This document shows, in pieces, positions 7,957 through 15,136 of a stretch of DNA of 29,313 nucleotides. This stretch comes from a virus. The stretch lies in the IMG/VR virus record IMGVR_UViG_3300023184_000405, positions 1 through 29,313 of that record. One strand, given 5' to 3'. The notes below the pieces were generated by a model, which worked only from the letters and a program-made list of their open reading frames with translations, did not search any database and was not told where the DNA came from. The translations under genes and the position numbers were made by a program. Numbering within the stretch: position 1 is the stretch's first letter; each line of letters begins with the position of its first letter.

Positions 7957-9068
7957 TGAAAACGCCTAAGCAGGGTGACAGCAGACTATCTGCTTCCTAT
8001 CTGAAGGAAGTAACAGAACTAGCACGCCAGACTAAGTACACCTCCATTAACGCACCATATGAGCGTAATGGGAATACTGGCATGAGCATTACTCTGGATA
8101 AACAACAGAGGCAGTTCATTAGTCACCCTTGGCAGGTAAACTTCTTCGACTACAAGTTTGCTGATACTGGAGACCCTCCCGAGATTGAGAATGTCAAACT
8201 AACGATGTCAGAGGGTCAGTTCTTCGGTGGTGACATTAAGACATATATGCAATTTGGTCAGTTCACTGACTTTGTTGCTGGGGCTGGGGCTGGGAAACAG
8301 ACACCAGTTGAATGGCATAAGCCTTCTTTCGATGCGGCAGGAGTTGGACTTGAGTTGATTGCCATGCCCGGCTCCCGCATAATGGGTCATACTGAATCCA
8401 ACATCTATGGCCAGTATGGTTTTGCTGAGGATTCCACAAACGCTGATGATGCTGAGAATGTAAATACTGGGTTGGTTGCTGGAGTGAATGTTGATGATGT
8501 TGACCAGCCTAGGGCTATGATTTTCCCTAAGAGCAAGTTTGGTAAGACATACTACCTACTGTGTACCTACCATAATGATGAACTGGTAACCACTATCCCA
8601 AAGGACAAACCCATCATTAGGCTGGAGGAGACTGTAAACGAGGAGAACCTTACTCAGTATGCCAGAGTCGAGGTTCAAGGATATCCATTGGGATTTCAGA
8701 CTGCTCTTAACAACTGGTACACAGCCACCAACCACCAGTTTGGTGTAGTAGATGGTGGCGAGGGGCTTTTGAAGGTCGTCATTATGCAACCAGACCTAGA
8801 GTCTGGTATGTCATACCCTGTTGAGTATCCTATCCCAACCCATGTATCTGTTGGAGGTGGGTTCGCAATGAACATAATCACCTTCAAACTGGTTGGCCAA
8901 TGGAACTACCTAATCGCCAAAATCCACATTGACGCAAATGGCCGTCCATTCATTAGACAGCGTCTGAGGTCTGACATTTTCCATTATCCGCAGACCCTGT
9001 ATCCAGCCACTATGCCAACTGGTAATGTGTCTATTAGGGTGGAAAAGCCCACCCCTCCTACTGAGTAG
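7956..9068 (+). CDS. Putative tail tip / tail-associated protein
   Basis: 370 aa, no family recognised. Strand-rich with Gly/Asp turns; contains DFVAGAGAGKQTPVEW and a long acidic central region (EDSTNADDAENVNTGLVAGVNVDDVDQPR). The C-terminal half has alternating polar/hydrophobic strands and ends in a Pro/Glu tail (VEKPTPPTE). Located between the putative distal tail gene and the fibre, so a tail-tip (Tal-like or upper baseplate) role is inferred. It is much shorter than typical Tal proteins. Followed by a gap with a doubled TTGACA element. Confidence 0.4.
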   Translation: MKTPKQGDSRLSASYLKEVTELARQTKYTSINAPYERNGNTGMSITLDKQQRQFISHPWQVNFFDYKFADTGDPPEIENVKLTMSEGQFFGGDIKTYMQFGQFTDFVAGAGAGKQTPVEWHKPSFDAAGVGLELIAMPGSRIMGHTESNIYGQYGFAEDSTNADDAENVNTGLVAGVNVDDVDQPRAMIFPKSKFGKTYYLLCTYHNDELVTTIPKDKPIIRLEETVNEENLTQYARVEVQGYPLGFQTALNNWYTATNHQFGVVDGGEGLLKVVIMQPDLESGMSYPVEYPIPTHVSVGGGFAMNIITFKLVGQWNYLIAKIHIDANGRPFIRQRLRSDIFHYPQTLYPATMPTGNVSIRVEKPTPPTE

Positions 9069-9117
9069 ATTTGACAAGTAGGCTGGTAGGCTTGACAATA
9101 GGGCAAATCTAAAGCCC
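9069..9117 (+). promoter_or_regulatory. TTGACAA start-site element, copy 3 (doubled)
   Basis: The 49-nt gap before the fibre gene has TTGACAAGTAGG and, about 20 nt later, TTGACAATAGGGC followed by AAATCTAAAGCCC-ATG. The second copy starts 26 nt before the ATG, as at 4815. A related TTGACC word also occurs after the genes ending at 5232 and 12446. No TATAAT is at a suitable distance. Confidence 0.4.
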
Positions 9118-10851
9118 ATGGCCAATAAGAAGGTATCCCTATTGCTAGACACCAGCCGTGGTGTCTTTATCTATTCCCTAGTTGCCCCTAACAACATCGT
9201 CACGCCGCCAGCCATGGTTACTGGTGATGTGTATGACATTGAGTTGTCTCTGGTTAAGAAAAAGAGCAACTCAGAGGCAAATACTGAGCCACTACCTGCT
9301 GGTACTTATACTGGTGCTAGGTTCGCTATCGTTGCCAAAGACTTCACGCCAGTATCTGGTTATTACAAGTTGAAGTTTGGTCTGCAGGAGTCTGGGAATC
9401 TCGACTACAATGTTAGTTTGACCGACTTCACGACTGCCCTCAACAACATCGTAAAGGCACATTACTCAAGCACCAGCACTTGTGTCACAGTCCAAGAGTC
9501 TCCCAATAAGGATGCTTTTATTATCAAGTTCGTTGGTGATGCCACTTCTCCAGATGGTCTTTTGAACATCTCTGGAGAGTCTCTATTGCCTAAGTGTGTC
9601 CCTCTGGTTGCTAAGATTGCTGATGCGAACACCGAACACAATGGCGTTTTCGCACTTCAACTTAAGCGTGTCCCCGCTGCTTATGTTGAACTAACCGAGG
9701 CAACCTACTGGCTAGACAACACTACTGAGTATGCCAGAAAGCCGTTCATTGGCACTCTGTCGCTTAATACCGAGGAGATGGCCAGTCACATCTTTGGTAG
9801 CGACACTTATGAGTTTCTGGTTGAGGTTGAACTAATCTCGTCTGGCTCTGGTCGTGAAACAGTTGTCCAGCAGAGCATGACCATTGGGCGAGACTATATC
9901 GTTGATGGTGCATACTACACCAGTCCTATTGAAATCCAGACTTTGGGTCTTGGAATCTATGACGCTCTAAATGCCACTGTTGGTGCAAGTGCAAGTAACC
10001 GATTCATTACCGCAAATGAGGTAATCCTTGAGGCTCCGATTGATGGCACTGAGTATCTCCGAAAAGATGGGGCTTGGGTCCACCCATCTGGCGGTGGTTC
10101 TGGTTCGTTCCTATCCACTACTGGTGGACTGATGACTGGTGCCATTTCTTTTGATGCTACTGGTGGCCAAAACATCAACAAGGGTACATTCGACAATGGT
10201 TCTGGTGGATACAATGGCATCTCCCTAAACTGTGCAGTTGGTTATGAACTCAATTGGCAGGGTGGCCGTCTTTCCAGTTACTATTCTGGCTCAATCCAAC
10301 CCATCCAGATTGACAGTGCAATTACTCAACTGGCTCCAATCACCTTCCCTACAAATGGAACAAGTGACAGCCAAGTAGGTGCTTGGGGATTTGGTGTGGA
10401 AAATAGTTCAGACTCATCGCAGGAGGCTTTCATCGAATACAATCAAGTTCGTGTACAAAACTCTTCTGGTGGGACTACCATTACTCCTAGTGGCATTACC
10501 TTCCCAGATTCAACTACGCTATCTACTGCACCTGTCGCAAGCACTGGTCTGAGTTACAAACAGACCATTGCCCAGATTTTCTCTACAGTTAACGGACAAG
10601 GGTATTGGACTGGCAGTTACTACTTCACTCAATTTAGTTGGAGTGGCGGTGTTTCTGCTTCCGACTGGGCTTCTGGAAAGTTCAAGGTAAGAATCAATGG
10701 GAATCTATTTAGTTTCGGTTACACCTCCTCTGGTGCTCAATATCTGAACTACTATGATGACACCAGTTCATTCACTTGTGCTGGTTATGGTGAGTCTCTG
10801 TATCTACATTTTGATGGAGAAACTGCTCCTTACCCATTCCTAATCACCTAA
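9118..10851 (+). CDS. Tail fibre / receptor-binding protein
   Basis: 577 aa. The N-terminal ~270 residues form a strand-rich module (GVFIYSLVAPNNIVTPP, TYTGARFAIVAKDF) that probably attaches to the tail tip. Around residues 320-345 an FLRKDGAWV/‘STTGGLMTGAISF’ motif matches the GG.MTG.I.. repeats common in phage tail fibres. The remainder is Gly/Ser/Thr-rich (DNGSGGYNGISL, VQNSSGGTTITPSG), as in trimeric fibre shafts and receptor-binding heads. The C-terminal ~90 aa is aromatic-rich (GQGYWTGSYYFTQFSW) and probably globular. It is the largest gene in the tail block and preceded by a doubled TTGACAA element. No enzymatic motif seen. Confidence 0.75.
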   Translation: MANKKVSLLLDTSRGVFIYSLVAPNNIVTPPAMVTGDVYDIELSLVKKKSNSEANTEPLPAGTYTGARFAIVAKDFTPVSGYYKLKFGLQESGNLDYNVSLTDFTTALNNIVKAHYSSTSTCVTVQESPNKDAFIIKFVGDATSPDGLLNISGESLLPKCVPLVAKIADANTEHNGVFALQLKRVPAAYVELTEATYWLDNTTEYARKPFIGTLSLNTEEMASHIFGSDTYEFLVEVELISSGSGRETVVQQSMTIGRDYIVDGAYYTSPIEIQTLGLGIYDALNATVGASASNRFITANEVILEAPIDGTEYLRKDGAWVHPSGGGSGSFLSTTGGLMTGAISFDATGGQNINKGTFDNGSGGYNGISLNCAVGYELNWQGGRLSSYYSGSIQPIQIDSAITQLAPITFPTNGTSDSQVGAWGFGVENSSDSSQEAFIEYNQVRVQNSSGGTTITPSGITFPDSTTLSTAPVASTGLSYKQTIAQIFSTVNGQGYWTGSYYFTQFSWSGGVSASDWASGKFKVRINGNLFSFGYTSSGAQYLNYYDDTSSFTCAGYGESLYLHFDGETAPYPFLIT

Positions 10852-10854
10852 CTT

Positions 10855-11043
10855 ATGGCTGTATCAACTTACCAGCAGAATGGCTTTGCGGCCTTTGTTC
10901 TAAACGGAAAGGCTCACATCATTGGGCGTGTTTCCGTTGGCTCATCCTATTCAATCAACAGTCCAGCATTGGTAGTGTTCAATGAGACTATTGATGGACT
11001 TAGGGCAGACCTAATCTCAAAGGGCTATACCATCTTGAACTAA
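10855..11043 (+). CDS. Small protein of unknown function after the tail fibre
   Basis: 62 aa: MAVSTYQQNGFAAFVLNGKA, then strands rich in Ser/Val/Ile. No signal peptide or membrane segment. It lies 3 nt after the tail fibre stop and 6 nt before the next gene, so it belongs to the late operon. A fibre-associated cap, chaperone or small tail protein is possible from position alone. Confidence 0.55.
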   Translation: MAVSTYQQNGFAAFVLNGKAHIIGRVSVGSSYSINSPALVVFNETIDGLRADLISKGYTILN

Positions 11044-11049
11044 AGATGA

Positions 11050-11835
11050 ATGAGCGTGAATACCTACACTACTTGCACCTTCGCAGGACTGCTGGCCTTT
11101 ACGCTCTGTATTCTAGGGTGTGCAAAGGACTGCACAACGCTACCTCAACCAGCGACAACGGACGGACTAAGTGCCGCAGAAACCAAACTGGACAACCTAA
11201 CGGACAACAGGATTTCGAAGGTGGCTGCCAGCGTGGGTGTCGCAAGAGAGGTTGCCAAGACTGTCGAGACGAGTGAGGGTAGGGCTATAGTTGCCGAACT
11301 AGGGGTTGCGAAGTCCATGCTTGGGATGGCAACCGAATCAGACTATAAGAAGGCTCAAGAGCGTATTCGTATGGCCTTAAAGGATGACCCGAAGGCTCTT
11401 ACTGTGTATGAAGATGAAAAGGCAAAGGCACTTGAATTGCTTAAGCAACTTCAGTCTGCCAATGCTAACTATGAACAGGAGAAGGCTAAGAAAACCGCTG
11501 AGTTTCAAGCCGCTCTTACCGCAAAGAACCTAGAACTGGAAAGGGAAAAGGAACTTCGCAGGATTGATGCTGATGAAGCCAGAAAGGACAAGTTCTCCTA
11601 CCTTGGAGGTCTAATCCTAGTTGGTGGAATCGCTATGTTCGTGTTTGGTAACAAGGGGCATGGATTGATGCTTATGTTGTGTGGCGTTGGAACCGCCTCT
11701 CTTGGATACCTTTGGGGTTCACCCTACTTCGGCTGGTTCTTGGGCCTAGTGCTTCTAGTAGCCATAGTCCGCTTGGTGTTCTATGTGTTCTCAAGAAAGG
11801 GAAACAATGTCACCACCCCCTCCTCCGGCACCTAG
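11050..11835 (+). CDS. Lipoprotein-like coiled-coil protein with three membrane segments
   Basis: 261 aa. N-terminus FAGLLAFTLCILGC (residues 11-24) looks like a lipoprotein signal peptide with Cys24 as the lipidated residue. Residues ~95-180 are a highly charged helix with heptad character (KKAQERIRMALKDDPKALTVY...ELEREKELRRIDADEARKD). Three hydrophobic segments follow at ~183-200, 204-222 and 227-247, and the C-terminus is polar. Immediately upstream of a holin (28-nt overlap), so it may belong to the lysis module; a spanin-like role is conceivable (periplasmic coiled coil plus outer-membrane lipid anchor), but three C-terminal TM segments are not standard. The ATG at 11050 is used rather than 11046, which opens a different frame. 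Confidence 0.6.
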   Translation: MSVNTYTTCTFAGLLAFTLCILGCAKDCTTLPQPATTDGLSAAETKLDNLTDNRISKVAASVGVAREVAKTVETSEGRAIVAELGVAKSMLGMATESDYKKAQERIRMALKDDPKALTVYEDEKAKALELLKQLQSANANYEQEKAKKTAEFQAALTAKNLELEREKELRRIDADEARKDKFSYLGGLILVGGIAMFVFGNKGHGLMLMLCGVGTASLGYLWGSPYFGWFLGLVLLVAIVRLVFYVFSRKGNNVTTPSSGT

Positions 11836-12169
11836 TCCAGACAACCCAGAGTCCTACCGAGAGGCCATTGAGGACTTCAAGCGTGGTGGTTGGGTTGTAT
11901 CACTGCTTGGTGGTGCTGGTATGCTGGCTAGGATGCTTCTTACCGATGAGAGCCATCCTGCAATCTATTGGTTCAGAAGGGTATTGGCTGGTTCAATCGT
12001 AGGTGTGCTTGCATACTTCGCCTTGTACAAGACCGAGATGAATGGCGTGTACAAAAGCATCATACTTTCCACCTCTGGGGCACTTTCCCCAGAATTGCTG
12101 GAGTACCTAATCAACAAACTCAAACCGAACAATGGCAAGAAAGCCAAAAAGCGGAGGCGTAGCAGGTGA
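11807..12169 (+). CDS. LydA-type holin (holin superfamily III)
   Basis: 120 aa. Pro-rich start (MSPPPPPAPSPDNPESY), then REAIEDFKRGGWVVSLLGGAGMLARML, a second hydrophobic segment (VLAGSIVGVLAYFAL), and SGALSPELLEYLINKL before a very basic tail ending KKAKKRRRSR. This order, with the central Arg-Arg turn and the 'G..s.ell.yl' ending, is what I know as the LydA holin family. Holins form membrane lesions that time lysis. The start chosen is the internal ATG at 11807; the ORF opens at 11783 but the preceding gene covers it. Overlaps the preceding gene by 29 nt and the next by 38 nt. Confidence 0.7.
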   Translation: MSPPPPPAPSPDNPESYREAIEDFKRGGWVVSLLGGAGMLARMLLTDESHPAIYWFRRVLAGSIVGVLAYFALYKTEMNGVYKSIILSTSGALSPELLEYLINKLKPNNGKKAKKRRRSR

Positions 12170-12446
12170 GGTAATCATCTGCATCTTGAGTGCCTTTCTC
12201 GTGGCTTTTGGTGTCGCTGGGTTCTTGGCTACCGACACCGTAAAGTCTGGATTCAATGCTTTGCAGGATGCCAATAGTGGTGCCGCAATCATTACCGATT
12301 CTGGCATAGTCACGGAGAATGGCGTGGTGTCAGTTTCTAGGGTCAAGGGTATCGTTAACAACTTCCTGCTGGTTTCAATGTGTGCCAGCGTGTTTGGCAT
12401 AGTGGTGGTGCTGGCCACAATCGTGCGTTTGAAAAAGAAGCGTTGA
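12132..12446 (+). CDS. Small membrane protein, second holin/antiholin candidate
   Basis: 104 aa. Two hydrophobic segments, ~12-34 (GEVIICILSAFLVAFGVAGF) and ~75-98 (NFLLVSMCASVFGIVVVLATIV), with a basic N-terminus (MARKPKSGG) and basic C-terminus (RLKKKR). The central ~40 aa is polar and could lie in the periplasm. It overlaps the holin gene by 38 nt. Size, topology and position suggest an additional holin or antiholin. No family recognised. Confidence 0.55.
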   Translation: MARKPKSGGVAGEVIICILSAFLVAFGVAGFLATDTVKSGFNALQDANSGAAIITDSGIVTENGVVSVSRVKGIVNNFLLVSMCASVFGIVVVLATIVRLKKKR

Positions 12447-12477
12447 CCACGCAACTAATGAAGCACATAGTGAACAT

Positions 12478-12618
12478 ATGCTCACCATTTGCTTCATCTT
12501 GTTCGCCTTTATCGTAGGTGCTGTCGGCGGTTTCCTTATCGGTTACAAGAACGCCAAGTCCCAGACTCTGGAAAAGGTTAAGGATGTAATCCAGCAGGTC
12601 AAAGACCTCAAGAAGTAG
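12478..12618 (+). CDS. Very small single-pass membrane protein
   Basis: 46 aa. N-terminal hydrophobic segment (~3-22: TICFILFAFIVGAVGGFLIG) followed by a charged helix (KSQTLEKVKDVIQQVKDLKK). Starts ATG at 12478, 31 nt after the previous gene, and ends TAG at 12616-12618, overlapping the opposite-strand gene end by 11 nt. Topology (one TM, short coiled-coil tail) resembles small phage lysis accessory or inner-membrane spanin fragments. It is the last gene of the late operon. Identified from the sequence directly; function unknown. Confidence 0.55.
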   Translation: MLTICFILFAFIVGAVGGFLIGYKNAKSQTLEKVKDVIQQVKDLKK

Positions 12619-13099
12619 GCTTCTTCTTGTGCAGAGAAGAATACACCCTGCACACATCCTCCGACCTCATGTAGATGGAGGGCTTGGTACCAAGCAGGGA
12701 TTGGATTTTCTTAACTCGCCAAGAGATTCCAGCCCTAGTGAGGCCATACTTCTTTGCCAGTTTTACTTGGCTCATAGGATTGCCTATACCAGTTACAATC
12801 TTGATGCACTCCGCTTGAAGTTGGCACTCTTTGCTCTCAAACATACAAAAGGCATCAATCAACTTGTGGATAAGCACTGTGACCGAATGGTCATCGGTGT
12901 TCTGCTCCTCAGATGCTACATTAGGGTCTATCCATTGTTCTTCCTGTACTGGGATGCAGGACTGACCATTAACCTTTAGGAATGGCAGTTCATACTTATC
13001 TGGAGACAGCCCTTTGGAATCCAGTTCAGCCCTTTTAGCGGGTGACTGACTCATATACCAAGCACGATAGACTTGTTGTGAGTCTCCCTCCATAACCAT
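12608..13099 (-). CDS. HTH protein, putative sigma-like or terminase-small-like regulator
   Basis: 163 aa. The C-terminal third holds a helix-turn-helix: PMSQVKLAKKYGLTRAGISW then RVKKIQSLLG, with the AKK.GLTR..I..R pattern of sigma-70 region 4 or phage small terminase/regulator HTHs. The N-terminal half is charged and lacks recognised motifs. It is the last gene of the leftward operon, opposite the late operon end, a place often taken by late-gene regulators. First ATG at 13099 is 2 nt after the preceding stop; a second in-frame ATG lies at 13093. Tail-to-tail overlap with the small membrane gene. Confidence 0.55.
   Translation of the reverse strand: MVMEGDSQQVYRAWYMSQSPAKRAELDSKGLSPDKYELPFLKVNGQSCIPVQEEQWIDPNVASEEQNTDDHSVTVLIHKLIDAFCMFESKECQLQAECIKIVTGIGNPMSQVKLAKKYGLTRAGISWRVKKIQSLLGTKPSIYMRSEDVCRVYSSLHKKKPTS
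12610..12625. terminator. Weak convergent hairpin between the two operons
   Basis: AAGAAG (12610-12615) and CTTCTT (12620-12625) form a 6-bp stem with a TAGG loop, spanning the tail-to-tail junction where the two operons overlap. It reads as a hairpin on both strands and could act as a bidirectional terminator, but no clear T-tract follows. Confidence is low. Confidence 0.35.
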
Positions 13100-13101
13100 A
13101 C

Positions 13102-13533
13102 TTAATACTTCACTATACGCATCTGGTCAACAGGGATATGCACCACTGGTTCTACATCCTGCCAGTCTTGGCGGTCAATACGGCCACCTAGTTTGACCAA
13201 GAAACCCTTTTGATGACTGGGCCTTATGTACCTTATGGACTTGTCCGCAAAGCGGACACAGAACAGGGCTGGGACACCCAATGCTCGGTCAATGTTGATT
13301 AGGTATGTCCACTTGTCTGCCGACAGTATCACTGTATCATACTGGTCTGGCATTATGTCCCTGCACTTAATCTCAAGGAGTGCCTTGATGTTAGTCTTGA
13401 TAACAAGAGCCCAGTCACATTTGTAGAACTTGGGCAACTTGGATGGTGTGGCAGACCATACCTCTGCCAATAGGTAGGCTACCTTAGCCTCCTCAGTTAG
13501 ATGCTCCTCACTCTCATAGTCTGGGCGGGGCAT
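13102..13533 (-). CDS. PD-(D/E)XK nuclease-like protein
   Basis: 143 aa from ATG 13533 (an upstream in-frame ATG at 13566 would overlap the preceding gene by more). Contains an acidic N-terminal helix (YESEEHLTEEAK), then Asp40 in KFYKCDWALV and Glu54-X-Lys56 in ALLEIKCRD. The spacing D-x13-E-x-K in a beta-hairpin is the signature of the PD-(D/E)XK nuclease fold. A single-domain protein of this size could be a Holliday-junction or VRR-type nuclease. No recognised family beyond the fold motif. It is adjacent to the HTH gene at the end of the early operon. Confidence 0.55.
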   Translation of the reverse strand: MPRPDYESEEHLTEEAKVAYLLAEVWSATPSKLPKFYKCDWALVIKTNIKALLEIKCRDIMPDQYDTVILSADKWTYLINIDRALGVPALFCVRFADKSIRYIRPSHQKGFLVKLGGRIDRQDWQDVEPVVHIPVDQMRIVKY

Positions 13534-13762
13534 TTTTGTCTGTGAGGTTTCTCTTGAAAACCTCATAGTGGCCTTTGCTTCTATTGTTAAGGCTTAGACG
13601 ATACTCTCCTCCTATGTATAGTGCCAGACCCTTTGCGTGCCTAAGGCTATCAAGGGTGACGCAGAAAACATCTGGCATATCTGTTAGGAAATAGCAGTCA
13701 TCTGGGTCTAGTTCACAAGACTGAGCAGCATTGTGAATGAACATCTCCTGTTCTGAGGTCAT
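13514..13762 (-). CDS. Hypothetical early protein
   Basis: 82 aa. Begins MTSEQEMFIHNAAQSCELDPDDCYF, and a Val/Leu-rich centre is followed by RLSLNNRSKGHYEVFKRNLTDK. No signal peptide or membrane segment. Its start overlaps the stop of the coiled-coil gene upstream (ATGA), and its end overlaps the nuclease-like gene by 20 nt. Function unknown. Confidence 0.6.
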   Translation of the reverse strand: MTSEQEMFIHNAAQSCELDPDDCYFLTDMPDVFCVTLDSLRHAKGLALYIGGEYRLSLNNRSKGHYEVFKRNLTDKNAPPRL

Positions 13763-14289
13763 AGAATTGTACGCCCCCTTTTGCGTCTCTTCAGTTTGCT
13801 ATCCTTAAGTCTCTTTACCTCTGCTTTAAGTTTCTCGTTAGGGATGATGGTGCGGGTGGTAAAGGCCGTCAGCCGCTCGACCTCGTCCTTGAGGCGGGTG
13901 TTCTCGGCTTCCAGCCGGGCAATAGCGTCCTTCCTGTCCTTGTGCAGACCACCAGAGTCCACATTGTCTTGATACATTTTGAAGCCAACTTGTGCGAGTG
14001 CGTTCTGTTCAATCTGAAGTCGAAGGCTTTGCTTGAGGCGGGCGTTCTCGTTCTTGTACTTGTGCATATTGGCGTTGGCACAGGAACAGGTGAACAGTTC
14101 TGAATTAAGGCGTTCAATTTCAGCCAACTGCGTGTCGATGATGCCGTTGTATTGGTCACGGCTACGCTCTACCTCGGCCTTGAGGCGGGCGTAATCCTCA
14201 TAACGGACCCACTCGCCGTTGGAATGTTCGATAAGGTCGAAGTCGTTTTCTTCATTAACCTTAAAGGCGTATCGCTTCGGCTCGCTCAC
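13759..14289 (-). CDS. Coiled-coil protein A (GTG start with SD)
   Basis: 176 aa. Starts GTG at 14289, six bases after a GGAGG sequence. Residues ~35-160 are a long coiled coil (YARLKAEVERSRDQYNGIID, LEAENTRLKDEVERLTAF, EKLKAEVKRLKDSK) interrupted by a Cys pair (CSCAN). The last ~15 residues are strongly basic. It shares an 18-nt identical stretch (13868-13885) with coiled-coil protein B (14684-14701), so the two are partial duplicates. Start overlaps the preceding stop as GTGA. Function unknown; might act as a structural or adaptor protein in replication. Confidence 0.65.
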   Translation of the reverse strand: MSEPKRYAFKVNEENDFDLIEHSNGEWVRYEDYARLKAEVERSRDQYNGIIDTQLAEIERLNSELFTCSCANANMHKYKNENARLKQSLRLQIEQNALAQVGFKMYQDNVDSGGLHKDRKDAIARLEAENTRLKDEVERLTAFTTRTIIPNEKLKAEVKRLKDSKLKRRKRGRTIL

Positions 14290-14429
14290 GGCTGGCCTCC
14301 CTTCTTGGATTTACCAAAAGCACCCTTTGTGTTCTTCCTGCGTTTGGCTTCCGCTTGTCGGACAGGCTTTAGCAAAGCCCAAGTGGTCGCTTTGATTGTT
14401 CCTGCTTCGTAAGGGTTCTTGCGGCTCAC
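14286..14429 (-). CDS. Small basic protein with GTG start
   Basis: 47 aa from GTG at 14429: VSRKNPYEAGTIKATTWALL, then KPVRQAEAKRRKNTKGAFGK and a SKKGGQP end. Strongly basic, presumably nucleic-acid-binding. The start overlaps the stop of the membrane gene (GTGA); its own stop overlaps the next GTG start. The ending GGQP is encoded by the same 17-nt junction sequence as at 14582-14598. Too short to classify. Confidence 0.5.
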   Translation of the reverse strand: MSRKNPYEAGTIKATTWALLKPVRQAEAKRRKNTKGAFGKSKKGGQP

Positions 14430-14587
14430 GACTGCACCCCCTTGGCGGCAGACAAGATGCCCAAGATAAAGACCACAAAAAGCAGACAGGCAAAAGCAAA
14501 GCCTGACCAAAAAGCCTTCCAGAAGTTTTCCTTCATAATCTCATCGTAGGCTTCCTGTGGCAGTTCAACCCATTCGTTGTCGCTCAC
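14426..14587 (-). CDS. Small single-pass membrane protein with GTG start
   Basis: 53 aa from GTG at 14587. Acidic N-terminal helix (SDNEWVELPQEAYDEIMKEN), then a strong hydrophobic span (FWSGFAFACLLFVVFILGIL) and a short tail SAAKGVQS. A GGAGG six bases upstream is a real SD, rare in this genome. GTGA overlap with the preceding gene. The position inside an otherwise cytosolic early operon is odd; a superinfection or membrane-anchoring role is possible but unsupported. Confidence 0.6.
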   Translation of the reverse strand: MSDNEWVELPQEAYDEIMKENFWKAFWSGFAFACLLFVVFILGILSAAKGVQS

Positions 14588-14955
14588 GGCTGGCCTCCTT
14601 CCTTGGCTTTGCACCAGAGATAAACCGATGCGTGAGGATGGTTAAATTTTAGCATTTCGTCAGCCATCGCATCCCCGGCCTTGGTCAGCCGCTCGACCTC
14701 GGCCTCGAGGCGGGTCTGGTTATCAATCAAGGCGGCGACCTGTCTCTGCAATCCATAAACCTCGTTGTTGGCTTTCTGCCATTCACGCACAAGCCTGTCC
14801 TCGTTCTCCTTTTCCATCTGGAGTTCGGACTTTAGGTGGTCTATTTCATCCTTAAGTTGAACCCGCTCAGTCTCCGACTCAATAGCGTGGTTCTGCCATT
14901 TACGCAGAAGTTCGTTGAGACGCTCTATCTCATCCCACATCTGTTCTTTATCCAT
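14584..14955 (-). CDS. Coiled-coil protein B
   Basis: 123 aa from ATG at 14955 (a longer ORF from 14985 would overlap the preceding gene by more). Almost wholly helical with heptads: MWDEIERLNELLRKWQNHAI, VQLKDEIDHLKSELQMEKEN, RLEAEVERLTKAGDAMADEM. Ends KAKEGGQP. Shares an exact 18-nt block (14684-14701) with protein A (13868-13885) and the same GTGA junction sequence. Start overlaps the preceding stop by 8 nt. Function unknown. Confidence 0.65.
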   Translation of the reverse strand: MDKEQMWDEIERLNELLRKWQNHAIESETERVQLKDEIDHLKSELQMEKENEDRLVREWQKANNEVYGLQRQVAALIDNQTRLEAEVERLTKAGDAMADEMLKFNHPHASVYLWCKAKEGGQP

Positions 14956-15136
14956 GGCAAGACTGCTTCGCTTCCTGCCATTCATCTACTGCTTCTGCGA
15001 TGTCGCATTTGTGCCTGTAGGCATACCACAGGTCATCTCCTGCTTCACGGAGTGTTGATACTTGGTGGCGAAGGTCGGAAACCCTTGCCTCTAGTTCCCT
15101 AATCTTGATTAGGAGCGTTTCGGTGTCTTGGTGCAT
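14948..15136 (-). CDS. Coiled-coil protein C, small
   Basis: 62 aa. One long coiled coil (ETLLIKIRELEARVSDLRHQ, then VSTLREAGDDLWYAYRHK), followed by EAVDEWQEAKQSCHG. The leader upstream is C-rich with CCACCCACA just before ATG, as in other leftward genes. Overlaps the preceding gene by 28 nt and the following one by 8 nt. Third of three adjacent coiled-coil genes. Function unknown. Confidence 0.6.
   Translation of the reverse strand: MHQDTETLLIKIRELEARVSDLRHQVSTLREAGDDLWYAYRHKCDIAEAVDEWQEAKQSCHG

Noticed and set aside
1621-9117. TTGACA words as sigma70 -35 boxes
   Set aside because: No TATAAT-like sequence occurs 15-19 nt downstream in any of the three copies.
11046-11276. 76-codon overlapping ORF in another frame at the start of the lipoprotein-like gene
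   Set aside because: Looks like an embedded spanin at first, but it has no signal or lipobox, has an unusual Cys/Arg/Gly composition, and is covered by the longer gene with clear signal and coiled coil.
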